64,000 bases of DNA from Pseudomonadota bacterium (GTDB lineage: Bacteria; Pseudomonadota; Alphaproteobacteria; Caulobacterales; Caulobacteraceae): contig JAIUNU010000003.1 of NCBI GenBank assembly GCA_020161365.1, forward strand, positions 1 through 64,000, written 5' to 3'. Positions 33,802 through 42,523 of the stretch are shown here, piece by piece (position 1 is the stretch's first letter; each line of letters opens with the position of its first letter). Under the pieces are notes generated by a model. It ran no database searches and was not told the DNA's origin. It saw only the letters and a program-made list of their open reading frames with translations. The position numbers were made by a program, and so were the translations under genes.

Positions 33802-33846
33802 GTCCCCGACTAATCCAACGGGGACGCAAATGCGCTTGCAGGCGCA
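33802..33846 (+). promoter_or_regulatory. two hairpins in the probable 5' leader of the porin gene
   Basis: GTCCCCG / CGGGGAC (loop 10 nt) is followed by TGCGC / GCGCA (loop 6 nt), ending 52 nt before the ATG. Stem-loops in leaders of abundant porin mRNAs often stabilize them; this role is inferred. Confidence 0.3.
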
Positions 33847-33898
33847 GTCGGGGGCCGGGAACCAACCTGGCTGACGGCACAGATAAGGGGATAAGACT

Positions 33899-34591
33899 AT
33901 GAACTCGATGAAGATCGCGCTGGCCGCCGCGGCCGCCACGCTCGCCCTCGCGGGCGCCGCCTCGGCCCAGGAGCTGAAGGCTTCGTACAATGTCGGCGTG
34001 ACCAGCGACTACGTCTTCCGCGGCGTGAGCCAAACCCAAGAAGATCCGGCCCTCCAGGGCGGCATCGACCTGTCGTACGGCATTGGCTACGCCGGCGTGT
34101 GGGCCTCGAACGTCGACTTCGGCGCCAACGACCCGAAAACCGAAATTGACTTCTACGCCGGCGTGAAGCCGACCGTGGGCGACACCTCGCTCGACTTCGG
34201 CGTGCTGTACTACGGCTACAGCAAGGACAAGGGCCTGACGCCCGGTTCCTACAGCTACGTTGAACTGAAGGCCGCCGCCTCGCGCGCCTTTGGCCCGGCC
34301 ACCCTGGGCGCCGCCGTGTACTACTCGCCGGAATACCCGGGCAAGGGCGGCGACGCGACGTACTTCGAAGCCAACGCCGCCATGCCCGTCGCTGAAAAGC
34401 TGACCCTGTCGGGCGCCGTCGGCCACCAGTCGATCAAGAACTACAAGGACTACAACACCTGGAACGTGGGCGTGGCCTACGCCCTGACCGACAAGCTGTC
34501 GGCCGACCTGCGCTACCACGACACCGACGAACACAGCCTCGGCAAGATCTATGACAGCCGTCTGGTCGTCAGCCTGAAGGCCGCTTTCTAA
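33899..34591 (+). CDS. TorF-family outer-membrane porin-like protein
   Basis: A 230-residue exported beta-barrel of the TorF / TIGR02001 family. The signal peptide ends AASAQ, and SYNVGVTSDYVFRGVSQTQEDPALQGGIDLSYGIGYAGVWASNVDF is diagnostic. Alternating strands rich in Tyr and Gly continue to a C-terminal SLKAAF, with the terminal Phe used for barrel assembly. Codon use is strongly biased to C/G, as for highly expressed genes. AAGGGGAT precedes the ATG. The transported solute is unknown. Confidence 0.88.
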   Translation: MNSMKIALAAAAATLALAGAASAQELKASYNVGVTSDYVFRGVSQTQEDPALQGGIDLSYGIGYAGVWASNVDFGANDPKTEIDFYAGVKPTVGDTSLDFGVLYYGYSKDKGLTPGSYSYVELKAAASRAFGPATLGAAVYYSPEYPGKGGDATYFEANAAMPVAEKLTLSGAVGHQSIKNYKDYNTWNVGVAYALTDKLSADLRYHDTDEHSLGKIYDSRLVVSLKAAF

Positions 34592-34614
34592 GCGACACAA
34601 CAGGGTAGACATCG

Positions 34615-34647
34615 AAGCCGCCCCGGCTCCACCGGGGCGGCTTTTTT
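34615..34647. terminator. intrinsic terminator after the porin gene
   Basis: 12-bp stem AAGCCGCCCCGG / CCGGGGCGGCTT with loop CTCCA and a run of T residues on plus. It also lies just beyond the stop of the convergent MFS gene. Confidence 0.9.
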
Positions 34648-34656
34648 GTGCGTCTG

Positions 34657-35934
34657 TCAGGCGATCGGCGCGCGGGGCGGGCGCATCACGAGGACCGCCA
34701 CGAACACCAACGCGGTGACGGCGGCGAAGAGTTCGAACGTCGGGGTGAAGCTGCCCAGCCGGTCGCGCATGGCGCCGGCGATGAACGGCCCCGCCGCCGA
34801 CACGGCCCCGACCAGACAGGTCAAGGAGAACAACTCCAGATTGCTCTGGCGACCGTAGTAGTTCAGCAGCAGCACCGTCACGGCCAAGACCGTCAGGCCA
34901 AAGCCGACACCTGTCCCGATCGCATAGACCAGCATCAGCGCGGGGGTCGTCGCCTTGGACAAGGCCAGCAGGCCGACCACCAACATTCCCTGAGCAAAGA
35001 CCAGCAGCCACCGCGGATCCACCCGGTCCCCCAAGGCGCCGCCGGCGAGCCGGGCCAGGGTCTGCATCAAGGCCTCCAGGCTCAGCATCTTGGCGGCCAA
35101 AGCCCCAGCCGCCACGGCCGCCACACCGGCGGCGACGCCCAACTCGGTGAGGTGCGAGACCGAGACGCTGGCGACGGTGACCCCGACCAGCAGGTGAGAG
35201 AAATAGGCCGACACCAGGATGTAGAACTGCGGCGTCCGCAGCGCCTGGCGGACCGTCCATTCGTGCGCGGTCCGATAGACACGGGCGTTGGCGAGCGCTT
35301 GCCGCGCCGCCTGCTCGACCTCGATGTCGACCTCGTGGGCGGCGGCCGCCAGCCATTTTGAGCCGCCCACCATCAGGGCGCAGAATCCCCCGACCACGAC
35401 GGCCAGAACCGCCTGCACCATCCAGAAAACGCGCCAGTCGCCGCCGCTGGCGCCCATCAGGGTGAGCACCATCCACGGCCCGGCGGCGCCGCCGAGCGAT
35501 CCGAAGGTGAAATAGACGCCGAACGGCAGGGCGCGCTGGCGAAACAGGGCCGACAGCACGTGGGTGCCCGGGATCAGCGCGGCCATCTGAAAGCCGACGC
35601 CGCAAGCCGCTGCGCCGACATAGTAGCTGAGCAGGCTCTCGGCGTTGGCTAGGCCCACAAAACCGCCGGCCAGCACGACCGCACCCGCCAGCAGAGTCCC
35701 GCGAACGCCAATCTTCCGGATCAGGATCGCCGGCAGCCAGGACGAGGCGCCGGTGAAGACGCCCAGCACGGAAAAGCCCAGGAACGCCTTTTCAAAGCTC
35801 CAGTTCAGTTCGCCGATCATGGCGGGCAGAACCACACCCAGCGAGCCGTAGGTCGAGGCAGTGATCAGGAACAGCAGCAGGCTGAACGCCGCCAAGAGCG
35901 ACCAGGGACGGAAACGAGACGCGGTGTCGATCAT
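34657..35934 (-). CDS. MFS transporter
   Basis: A 425-residue inner-membrane carrier with 12 hydrophobic segments and a central cytoplasmic loop near 200-225 (LAAAAHEVDIEVEQAARQA). The opening SLLAAFSLLLFLITASTYGSLGVVLPAMIGELNWSFEKAFLGFSVLGVFTGASSW resembles the monocarboxylate/oxalate-formate antiporter subgroup. The ATG follows GAGGAGGCAAGG, part of which comes from the adjacent inverted repeat. It lies downstream of the siderophore-type receptor on the same strand and could work with it; substrate unknown. Confidence 0.85.
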   Translation of the reverse strand: MIDTASRFRPWSLLAAFSLLLFLITASTYGSLGVVLPAMIGELNWSFEKAFLGFSVLGVFTGASSWLPAILIRKIGVRGTLLAGAVVLAGGFVGLANAESLLSYYVGAAACGVGFQMAALIPGTHVLSALFRQRALPFGVYFTFGSLGGAAGPWMVLTLMGASGGDWRVFWMVQAVLAVVVGGFCALMVGGSKWLAAAAHEVDIEVEQAARQALANARVYRTAHEWTVRQALRTPQFYILVSAYFSHLLVGVTVASVSVSHLTELGVAAGVAAVAAGALAAKMLSLEALMQTLARLAGGALGDRVDPRWLLVFAQGMLVVGLLALSKATTPALMLVYAIGTGVGFGLTVLAVTVLLLNYYGRQSNLELFSLTCLVGAVSAAGPFIAGAMRDRLGSFTPTFELFAAVTALVFVAVLVMRPPRAPIA

Positions 35935-35942
35935 CAGCCTTG

Positions 35943-36084
35943 CCTCCTCACCCGTGAAACGGGGGAGGTGGCGCGATGCGCGGCATCGCGACGGAGGGGG
36001 CGTCGTGCGGCCGCTAGCGCCCCCTCCGTCACGTCGCCTTTCGGCGCCGCGCCACCTCCCCCGCACGCTTCGCTACGGGGGAGG
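35943..36084. repeat. GC-rich palindromic repeat, copy 1
   Basis: Two inverted arms meet at CGCCCCCTCC/GGAGGGGGCG. Each arm carries CCTCCCCC..GGGGGAGG hairpin sequence and GGTGGCGCG. Two further copies lie near 52.0 and 53.2 kb, all outside genes. It sits between the MFS start and the TonB-receptor stop and may affect transcript stability. Confidence 0.85.
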
Positions 36085-36100
36085 AAGAATAGCTCGATCA

Positions 36101-38494
36101 TCAAAAGGTCCGCTTCAGGGTGGCCCGCCACTCGCGCCCCTTGCCGGGCAAGGCGCCGAGGTTGGCGTAGGTGTCGGCGTCGGGCGTGAAATAGAAGGTG
36201 TCGAACAGATTATCGACATTGAACGATACGGTGTACGGCCCGCGCGTCACATACGCCGACGCATTGACCACCTCATAGGCCGGATAGCGCACCGCATTCT
36301 GCACCGTACCTGAGGTGCGGCCCACATGGCTGATGCCCAGCGTCGCGCCAGCCTGACCCCAGTCGTAGCCCTTGCTGGTGTAGGTCCCGTAGAGGCTGAG
36401 CACCGACTTCGGCGTCAGGGTGTAGGCGTAGTCGCCGCTCCGGCCCGGCAGGCCGGCAAAGCTCCACACCAAATAGGAACCGCCATAGGCCTGCGCGCCC
36501 GGCACGCCGGCGGTGTAGGCCGGGATGTACTGGAACGAGCTGTCCGGTCCCTTGATCGTCGTGCGCTGGTTGTTGCCGGCGAAGGTGAAGGACAGCCGCT
36601 CGGACGCCAGCCAGCGGATCTCCAGTTCCATGCCCTTGGCGTGCGTGCCCTGGACGGTGGGCGGAGCGATCGCGCCGGTGATCTGGGTGCGGTTCTGGCG
36701 ATAGGCGGCCAGCGAGCCGATCAAGGTCCCACGCAGCAGCTGGAACTTCACCCCGGCCTCGGCGAGATCCGAACTGGAGAGCCACGAGCCGTCGGCCACC
36801 AGACCCGGTGCGATGTCGCCGCCCTGGCTCATCTCCAGCGCCGCAGCCTTGGCGTAGCTGGCGTAGGGCATCAGGCCAATCGGAAGCTTGTAGGTCAGGC
36901 TGGCGTTCCAGGTCGCCCTGTTGCGCTCGGCCGTCTTGCGGCCCGTGACCGTATAGCTGAGGAAGCCGGTGTCCTGGCTCTCGACGCTGTAGCGATCCCA
37001 GCGCCCGCCCAGGATCAGGTTCAGGGGGCCGACGTCGATGTCGGTGGTGACGAAGACGCCGGTCTGTTTCCAGGTCGAGCGGTTGTCGTTCTCCCACTTC
37101 AGCCCGACGCCGCCCGGCTCGTCGTCGAACGGGCTGTCGATGATGTCGGTCGGGGTCGCGCCAAAGCTGATGTCGCGACGATCCAGGGCGATCATGCCGC
37201 TGTTGTAGCTCTCACGCCGCCGCCCCTCGAACCAGCGATGGGAGCCGCCGACCAGTGTGCGGGCGCTGGCCGCGCCAAGGGTGGTCGGGAAGGCGTAGGT
37301 CAGGCGGATCTCGCTGACCTTGGCGTCGATCGCCGACGGATAGCCGTAGGAGACGTACCGCTTGTTGTCCTGACGGTCGTGGAACAGCTGCAGCTTCAGC
37401 ACGCGATCCTCGCCCAGGTCCTTGGCCAGATCGAAGTACAGCGTCTGGGTGTCGGTCTTCGAGAAGTCGGCGGGGCTGATATAGACCGTGCGGCGGTCCA
37501 GCTTTTTGGTCCCGACACCGACGTCCAGCGTATGGACCGCATCGGTACTGAAAAAGCCGTAGTACGGGATGTAGAGCGCGCTGGCGAAGGGATAGAAGCC
37601 CACCTCGTTGGGCGTCAGCCGGCCGTTGCCGTCCGTGTCCTTCAGCGTCGTATCGCGGCCAGTGATGTAGGTGCGGTTGTCGATCAGGTCCTGGGTCAGG
37701 CGGTTCCAGCCCGGCGTCTGCACGTCGCCCCGCGAGCGGAACAGCATCCCGCCGAAAGCGGTGCTCCAGCCGTTCCCGAGGTCGAAATCGGACGACAGCT
37801 CCAGGGTCTGGTGACGCGGATAGATCCCCTTGTAGAAGCTGTGGCTGTCCTCGGCCTCGCCATAGACATAGACCCCGCCCTCAGCGCCGCCGAGGCTCAC
37901 CGGCGCGCCGAACTGGGCGGTGAGCAGCTTCTTGTTGTAGCTGCCGAAGGTGGCGCTCACCTCCCCTTCCGGTCCGGCCAGGAACCGGCCCTCGTCGCGG
38001 GCGGACTTCGGAACGAAGTTGACGAGGCCCCCGACCTTGCCCGCGCCGTACACGGGGGTCGGCGGACCGCGCAGGATCTCGAGGCGCGCCGCGCCGCCGA
38101 TCGGGGTCGAGTAGGTGCCGCGGTTCTCGACGCGCTTGAAGCCCCGGAAGTAGTTCTCGGCCAGGGTGCCGCGAATGTTCAGCGAGCCGGGCACACCATA
38201 GAAACTGGCCGTATGCGTGCCGGGCGCGACCTTGGTGGCGCCGTCCAGGGTGAGAACGCCATAGCGCTCCAGCGTCAGGTCGCTGACCAGACTGGCCGAG
38301 CGTGGCGTCTCGATCAGCGGCTTGTCGATGCCGAACACCGTCTGGCTGGGCTCTTTCTCCAAAAGGCCTGCCTTGTCGCGCGCCACGATCACCACCGCAT
38401 CGACGCGGTCGGAAAGCTGCGCGTCTGCCAGGGCGGGCGACGCGGCGGAGAGGGCCAGGAGGCTGGCCGACAGGAGGATGCGCGGAGACGACAT
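36101..38494 (-). CDS. TonB-dependent receptor (siderophore type)
   Basis: A 797-residue outer-membrane receptor. The signal peptide ends SPALAD. The plug domain (about 30-165) has LIETPRSASLVSDLTLERYGV, NIRGTLAENYFRGFKRVENRGTY and LEILRGPPTPVYGAGKVGGLVNF, as in ferric-siderophore receptors; the 22-strand barrel ends in LKRTF. An extracellular loop near residue 290 has DTDGNGRLTPNE, an EF-hand-like calcium loop. The ATG after GAAGGTT is preferred to an upstream GTG. An FCD-GntR gene lies just upstream and a palindromic operator candidate lies between them. Substrate unknown; FCD control hints at an organic acid or sugar derivative rather than iron alone. Confidence 0.9.
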   Translation of the reverse strand: MSSPRILLSASLLALSAASPALADAQLSDRVDAVVIVARDKAGLLEKEPSQTVFGIDKPLIETPRSASLVSDLTLERYGVLTLDGATKVAPGTHTASFYGVPGSLNIRGTLAENYFRGFKRVENRGTYSTPIGGAARLEILRGPPTPVYGAGKVGGLVNFVPKSARDEGRFLAGPEGEVSATFGSYNKKLLTAQFGAPVSLGGAEGGVYVYGEAEDSHSFYKGIYPRHQTLELSSDFDLGNGWSTAFGGMLFRSRGDVQTPGWNRLTQDLIDNRTYITGRDTTLKDTDGNGRLTPNEVGFYPFASALYIPYYGFFSTDAVHTLDVGVGTKKLDRRTVYISPADFSKTDTQTLYFDLAKDLGEDRVLKLQLFHDRQDNKRYVSYGYPSAIDAKVSEIRLTYAFPTTLGAASARTLVGGSHRWFEGRRRESYNSGMIALDRRDISFGATPTDIIDSPFDDEPGGVGLKWENDNRSTWKQTGVFVTTDIDVGPLNLILGGRWDRYSVESQDTGFLSYTVTGRKTAERNRATWNASLTYKLPIGLMPYASYAKAAALEMSQGGDIAPGLVADGSWLSSSDLAEAGVKFQLLRGTLIGSLAAYRQNRTQITGAIAPPTVQGTHAKGMELEIRWLASERLSFTFAGNNQRTTIKGPDSSFQYIPAYTAGVPGAQAYGGSYLVWSFAGLPGRSGDYAYTLTPKSVLSLYGTYTSKGYDWGQAGATLGISHVGRTSGTVQNAVRYPAYEVVNASAYVTRGPYTVSFNVDNLFDTFYFTPDADTYANLGALPGKGREWRATLKRTF

Positions 38495-38578
38495 GGATCG
38501 AACCTTCACGGCGCCGGGCCAGGGGCCCCGGCGGTCACGGGTCGATATCTGGGGATCTCTTGATCTTCGTCAAAATGC

Positions 38579-38596
38579 CTTCTGACATTTCAGAAG
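38579..38596. promoter_or_regulatory. palindrome CTTCTGA-CATT-TCAGAAG (candidate GntR operator)
   Basis: Perfect 7-bp arms around a 4-nt centre, 85 nt upstream of the TonB-receptor start. On the minus strand its core reads CTGAAATGTCAG. A near-identical site, CTGAAATGTTAG, precedes the GntR gene. The matching pair suggests the regulator controls both its own gene and the receptor. Confidence 0.5.
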
Positions 38597-38681
38597 AGAT
38601 TGCGAAGAAGGTGTGACCTGAATGCTGCAGCTTACGTAAAGGGAACAATGATCTAGGGGACGTGACGCCCAGGCCTGCGAT

Positions 38682-39398
38682 CTAAGATCGAGCGCCAGCC
38701 TCGGGCTGGACGTCGAGGATCCGCAGCATCGCTTGCCGCGAGCCTTCGACGTCACCACTGGCGATCACGCGCGCGACCTGACGATGCTCCTCGATCTCAT
38801 CGAGAAGTTCCTGCTCAGACGCGCCGTTGAATGAGAACACCCAGAAGCGGGCGGCCTTGTGCTGTAAGGGGATCAAGATGCGGGCCAGGGCCAGATTGCC
38901 CGAGGCGCGGGCGACGGCGGCGTGGAAACGCAGGTCCATCGCCACCAGGGCCGGCAGATCGCAGGTCCGAGCGGCCTCCTCCCCGTCGGCGAACACATCG
39001 TACATCGCCTGGGCCTCGGCCTTGCTGGCCGTCTTGGCCGCGAGCTGGGCGCAGTGCGGCTCGATCAGCACCCGCGCCTCGTAGCCCTGGCGCAGCTCCA
39101 CCAGGTCCAGCGGCGCGACCGTGGTGCCCGACCGCGCGCGGCGGATGACCAGGCCCTCCAGCGCCAGGCGCCCGAGGGCGTCGCGGACGCCCGCCAGGCC
39201 GGTGTCGTAGTGCGCCGCCAGCGATTGCTCGTCCAGGCGCGAACCGGCCGGCAGTTCGCCCAGGATCAGGTCCAGCAGGATCCGCTCATAAACCTTGGTC
39301 TTCTGCAACTCAGGCGCCCAGTCCTCCAGGCCGGAGGAATTGGCGACATCCAGCACAAGGCGGCGTCCAACGGGCAATTTCAGCGACGGCGAGGCCAT
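38682..39398 (-). CDS. GntR-family regulator (FCD subfamily)
   Basis: A 238-residue regulator. The winged helix (about 30-95) has KVYERILLDLILGELPAGSRLDEQSLAAHYDTGLAGVRDALGRLALEGLVIRRARSG; the all-helical FCD domain follows, with probable metal-binding His residues (RFHAAVARASGN and EEHRQV). FCD regulators sense organic acids. The ATG giving MASPSLKLP is preferred over a 25-codon longer form that would overlap the operator. The receptor is encoded next on the same strand. Confidence 0.9.
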   Translation of the reverse strand: MASPSLKLPVGRRLVLDVANSSGLEDWAPELQKTKVYERILLDLILGELPAGSRLDEQSLAAHYDTGLAGVRDALGRLALEGLVIRRARSGTTVAPLDLVELRQGYEARVLIEPHCAQLAAKTASKAEAQAMYDVFADGEEAARTCDLPALVAMDLRFHAAVARASGNLALARILIPLQHKAARFWVFSFNGASEQELLDEIEEHRQVARVIASGDVEGSRQAMLRILDVQPEAGARS

Positions 39399-39433
39399 GG
39401 AGAATCCGTGAGCAGCAGGCGCTGATAGGTAAG

Positions 39434-39445
39434 CTGAAATGTTAG
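39434..39445 (+). promoter_or_regulatory. CTGAAATGTTAG, second candidate GntR operator
   Basis: Differs at one position from the core of the palindrome upstream of the TonB receptor (CTGAAATGTCAG). It lies 36 nt upstream of the GntR start, a good position for autoregulation. Confidence 0.45.
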
Positions 39446-39498
39446 AGGACGCTAGAGGACGGAGACTCCCCACCCCTGGGGAGAAACGCGCCGTCCCC

Positions 39499-40305
39499 TC
39501 AGAACGCCGGAACCACCGCGCCGGCGTACTTCTGCTCGATGAACGCCTTGACCTCGGGCGTGGTCAGAGCCGCCGCCAGTTTCTTGACGCGCGGGTCGTC
39601 CTTATTGTCGGGACGGCCGACCAGATAGTTCACATAGGGGCTGGTCTTGTCCTCGATGATCAGGGCGTCATTGCTGGGGTTCAGCTTGGCGTCGAGGGCG
39701 TAGTTGGTGTTGATAACCGCCAGATCGACCTGGTTCAGCACCCGCGGCAGGGCCGGCGCCTCCAGCTCCTTGAACTTCAGGTTCTTCGGGTTGCTGGTGA
39801 TGTCGCGCAGGCTGGTCAGCGGGTTCTTGGGGTCCTTGATGGCGATGACGCCGTTCTTGGCCAGCAGAATCAGGGCGCGGCCTTCGGTCGAGGCGTCATT
39901 GGGGATGGCGATCACAGCGCCATTCGGAACCTCGGCGATCGACTTCCACTTGGCCGAATAGGTCCCGATCGGCTCGACGTGGACGCCCTGTAGCGGGATC
40001 AGGTTGGTCCCCTTGTCGCGATTGAAGCTCTCCAGATACGGCAAGGTCTGGAAGTAGCTGACGTCGATGCGCTTTTCGGCGACCTGGGTGTTGGGCTGAA
40101 CGTAGTCGTTGAACACCTTGATGTCGATGTTCAGGCCCTGCGCCGCCAGCTTTGGCTTGATGAACTCCAGCACTTCCGCGTGCGGCACGGCGGTGGCGGC
40201 CACGGTCAGGGTGTTGGCGTCGCTGGCCTTGGGGGCCTTCGGGCCGCAGGCGGTCAGCGCCAGGGCGGCGAGGCTGAGGGCGACGAAGGCGCGGCGGGCG
40301 ACCAT
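39499..40305 (-). CDS. metQ: methionine ABC transporter binding lipoprotein MetQ
   Basis: A 268-residue NlpA/MetQ-family lipoprotein: lipobox LTAC near residue 20, then VAATAVPHAEVLEFIKPKLAAQGLNIDIKVFNDYVQPN, the family signature. It binds D/L-methionine in the periplasm and delivers it to MetNI. GGAG lies 8 nt before the chosen ATG. It is the last gene of the metN-metI-(unknown)-metQ series, separated from the unknown gene by 102 nt. A short hairpin (CTCCCC / GGGGAG) lies beyond the stop. Confidence 0.93.
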   Translation of the reverse strand: MVARRAFVALSLAALALTACGPKAPKASDANTLTVAATAVPHAEVLEFIKPKLAAQGLNIDIKVFNDYVQPNTQVAEKRIDVSYFQTLPYLESFNRDKGTNLIPLQGVHVEPIGTYSAKWKSIAEVPNGAVIAIPNDASTEGRALILLAKNGVIAIKDPKNPLTSLRDITSNPKNLKFKELEAPALPRVLNQVDLAVINTNYALDAKLNPSNDALIIEDKTSPYVNYLVGRPDNKDDPRVKKLAAALTTPEVKAFIEQKYAGAVVPAF

Positions 40306-40407
40306 GAACAGCTCCATAAAGGCGATCTTAGCGGTAGGCTTTTGCCCTGATACGCATCACGCACGAAATCAGATTTCCTGACGAGCCCTCAAGAAGAGAG
40401 CGGCCGC

Positions 40408-40755
40408 TCAGACTTCGTCGTCCACGTCATTGGCGACGTCCGGCGGTCCCTGGATGATCCAGCTGGCCACGAAGTCGGGCTTGTCGCCCGCCAAGCTGGT
40501 CAGGCCCGCCTCGGCCTTCTGGATGGCGGAGGTCTGCGGCGGCAGGGTGTAGGTGTCCCCGTCGTGCTCGCCCAGCAGATCCAGCACGATCCCCTCATGT
40601 TCGGTGGCGTCGATAACCACGCCGAAGAACTGCTGGCGCTCCTGCACCTCACCCTCGTCGTCGAGGAAGGTCAGGTTCATCAGCAGGGTCTTGCCGAGCA
40701 AGCTCTCGGCGACAGCGGCGTCCCAGTGGGGGTCGTGGTCGGCTTCAATCGTCAT
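40408..40755 (-). CDS. small acidic protein of unknown function inside the met transporter operon
   Basis: A 115-residue soluble, acidic protein (MTIEADHDPHWDAAVAESLLGKTLLMNLTFLDDEGEVQERQQFFGVVIDATEHEGIVLDLLGEHDGDTYTLPPQ), predicted as a small beta-barrel-like fold from its strand pattern. No signal peptide or membrane segment. It begins 10 nt after metI and precedes metQ. MetNIQ operons normally lack such a gene. A GTG two codons upstream is an alternative start. Confidence 0.72.
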   Translation of the reverse strand: MTIEADHDPHWDAAVAESLLGKTLLMNLTFLDDEGEVQERQQFFGVVIDATEHEGIVLDLLGEHDGDTYTLPPQTSAIQKAEAGLTSLAGDKPDFVASWIIQGPPDVANDVDDEV

Positions 40756-40765
40756 GTTCACAGAC

Positions 40766-41425
40766 CTACTTGTGCGAAACGTGGCGCACCACCGCGTCGC
40801 CGATCATCTGCAGCACCTGCACCAGCACCAGCATCAGCACCACGGTCACGACCATCACGTCGGTCTGGAAGCGCTGATAGCCGAAGCGGATAGCCAGGTC
40901 ACCCAAACCGCCCGCGCCGACCACGCCGGCCATGGCGGTGTAGGAGACCAGCGCCACGGCCGTGACGGTCGCGGCCGCAACGAGGCCCGGCAGCGCCTCG
41001 GGCAGCAATGCGCCCAGCACCACCTGGCGCCGCTTGGCGCCCATGGCGAAGCTGGCCTCGATCACGCCCTTGTCGACCTCGCGCAGGGCGGTCTCGACCA
41101 GACGCGCAAAGAACGGCGCGGCGCCGGCCACCAGCGGCGGGATCGCGCCGGCCACGCCCAGCGACGTGCCGACCAGCGCCACCGTCAGCGGGATCATCAC
41201 GATCAGGAGGATCACGAACGGCACCGAACGCAGGATGTTGACCAGCAGCGACAGCGCCCCGTTGGCCAGCCGGTTCTCCAGCATCTGGCCCTTGCCGGTC
41301 AGGAACAGGATCACGCCCAGCGGCAGGCCGACCGCGATGGTGAGAACCATCGAGCCGCCCAGCATGGCCAGAGTGTCGAGCGTGGCTTGGCCGATCTCGC
41401 TCCAGTCGATGTTCGAGGCGCTCAT
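40766..41425 (-). CDS. metI: methionine ABC transporter permease MetI
   Basis: A 219-residue inner-membrane permease with five hydrophobic segments and the conserved loop [47 protein letters not shown] and [26 protein letters not shown] are MetI hallmarks. The start overlaps the metN stop by 4 nt. Confidence 0.94.
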   Translation of the reverse strand: MSASNIDWSEIGQATLDTLAMLGGSMVLTIAVGLPLGVILFLTGKGQMLENRLANGALSLLVNILRSVPFVILLIVMIPLTVALVGTSLGVAGAIPPLVAGAAPFFARLVETALREVDKGVIEASFAMGAKRRQVVLGALLPEALPGLVAAATVTAVALVSYTAMAGVVGAGGLGDLAIRFGYQRFQTDVMVVTVVLMLVLVQVLQMIGDAVVRHVSHK

Positions 41426-42420
41426 TGGGCGGTCTCCCCGGAAAGCTCATCCACGCGCACACCGGAGGCCTGGAACTGGGCGATGGCGGCGGCGACGTCG
41501 CCGCCGGTCAGGGCCAGGGTCAGTTGGCCGTAGGGCGTCTCGCGCAGACGATGGATTCGCCCGCCCAGGATGGAATAGTCGACGCCGGTGGCGCGGGCCA
41601 CCTCGCCCAGCACCGGCTTGTAGGTCGCCTCGCCCTTGAAGGTCAGGCGCACCACACGGCCGCCCACGCCCGGCGCGGCGGAGACATCGCCCTCGGCTTC
41701 GCGCACGAAGCGGCGCGCGGTGTCACTGGTCGGATGCAGGAACACTTCTTCGACAGCGCCCTCCTCCACCACACAGCCGGCGTCCAGCACGGCGACGCGG
41801 TCGCAGACGCGGCGCACGACGTCCATCTCGTGGGTGATCAGCACGATGGTCAGACCCAGTTCCCGGTTCAGGCCCGAAATAAGGTCCAGGATCTGCTCAG
41901 TGGTCTCCGGATCCAGCGCGCTGGTGGCCTCGTCGCAGAGCAGGACCTTGGGATTGGTGGCCAGGGCGCGGGCGATGCCGACGCGCTGCTTCTGACCGCC
42001 GGAGAGTTGGGCAGGATACTTGTCGGCATGGACGGTCAGTCCCACGCGCTCCAGCAGCTCGGCCGTCCGCGCCCTGACCTCGGCGGCGGGACGGCCGGCC
42101 AGCTTCAGCGGAAAGGCGACGTTCTGGGCGACCGTCTTGCCCGACAACAGGTTGAAGTGCTGGAAGATCATCCCGACCCGGCGGCGCAGGGCGCGCAGGC
42201 CTTCGACGCCCAGGGCGGCGACGTCGTCGCCATCGACGATCACGTGGCCGGCGCTTGGGGCCTCCAGGCCGTTGATCAGCCGGATCAGGGTGGACTTGCC
42301 AGCGCCCGAGGCGCCAATCACGCCGAACACCTCGCCGGCGTTCACCGACAGAGAAACCCCGCGCAACGCAGGCGGCGCGCCCTCGGCGTAGGTTTTAGAG
42401 ACGTCCTGGAAGGTGATCAC
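41422..42420 (-). CDS. metN: methionine ABC transporter ATPase MetN
   Basis: A 332-residue ATPase. Walker A is GASGAGKST, the Q loop IFQHFNLL, signature LSGGQKQR and Walker [12 protein letters not shown], all as in MetN. The C-terminal 80 residues ([36 protein letters not shown]) form the NIL regulatory domain that binds methionine and inhibits transport. The start is taken as GTG, giving [14 protein letters not shown]; an ATG 24 codons upstream gives a Gly/Arg-rich extension unlike the family. No SAM riboswitch was recognized in the 103-nt gap upstream. Confidence 0.92.
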   Translation of the reverse strand: MITFQDVSKTYAEGAPPALRGVSLSVNAGEVFGVIGASGAGKSTLIRLINGLEAPSAGHVIVDGDDVAALGVEGLRALRRRVGMIFQHFNLLSGKTVAQNVAFPLKLAGRPAAEVRARTAELLERVGLTVHADKYPAQLSGGQKQRVGIARALATNPKVLLCDEATSALDPETTEQILDLISGLNRELGLTIVLITHEMDVVRRVCDRVAVLDAGCVVEEGAVEEVFLHPTSDTARRFVREAEGDVSAAPGVGGRVVRLTFKGEATYKPVLGEVARATGVDYSILGGRIHRLRETPYGQLTLALTGGDVAAAIAQFQASGVRVDELSGETAQ

Positions 42421-42523
42421 GCGGCCAAGTCCAAGCAGGGTTTCGGGCGGCCCCAGGCCGCGAGCCGCTCGATTTAGGCGCTTGCCGGGCAAAGGTGAAG
42501 GAAAACCAACGTCCCCGCCCGGA

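Noticed and set aside
36326-38563. A 745-codon open frame antisense to the siderophore-type receptor
   Set aside because: The other strand encodes a full TonB receptor with signal peptide, plug and terminal Phe; the antisense protein has no fold features.
42421-42523. Possible SAM-II riboswitch upstream of metN
   Set aside because: The short gap lacks the conserved SAM-II core; only scattered matches such as CTAAA occur.
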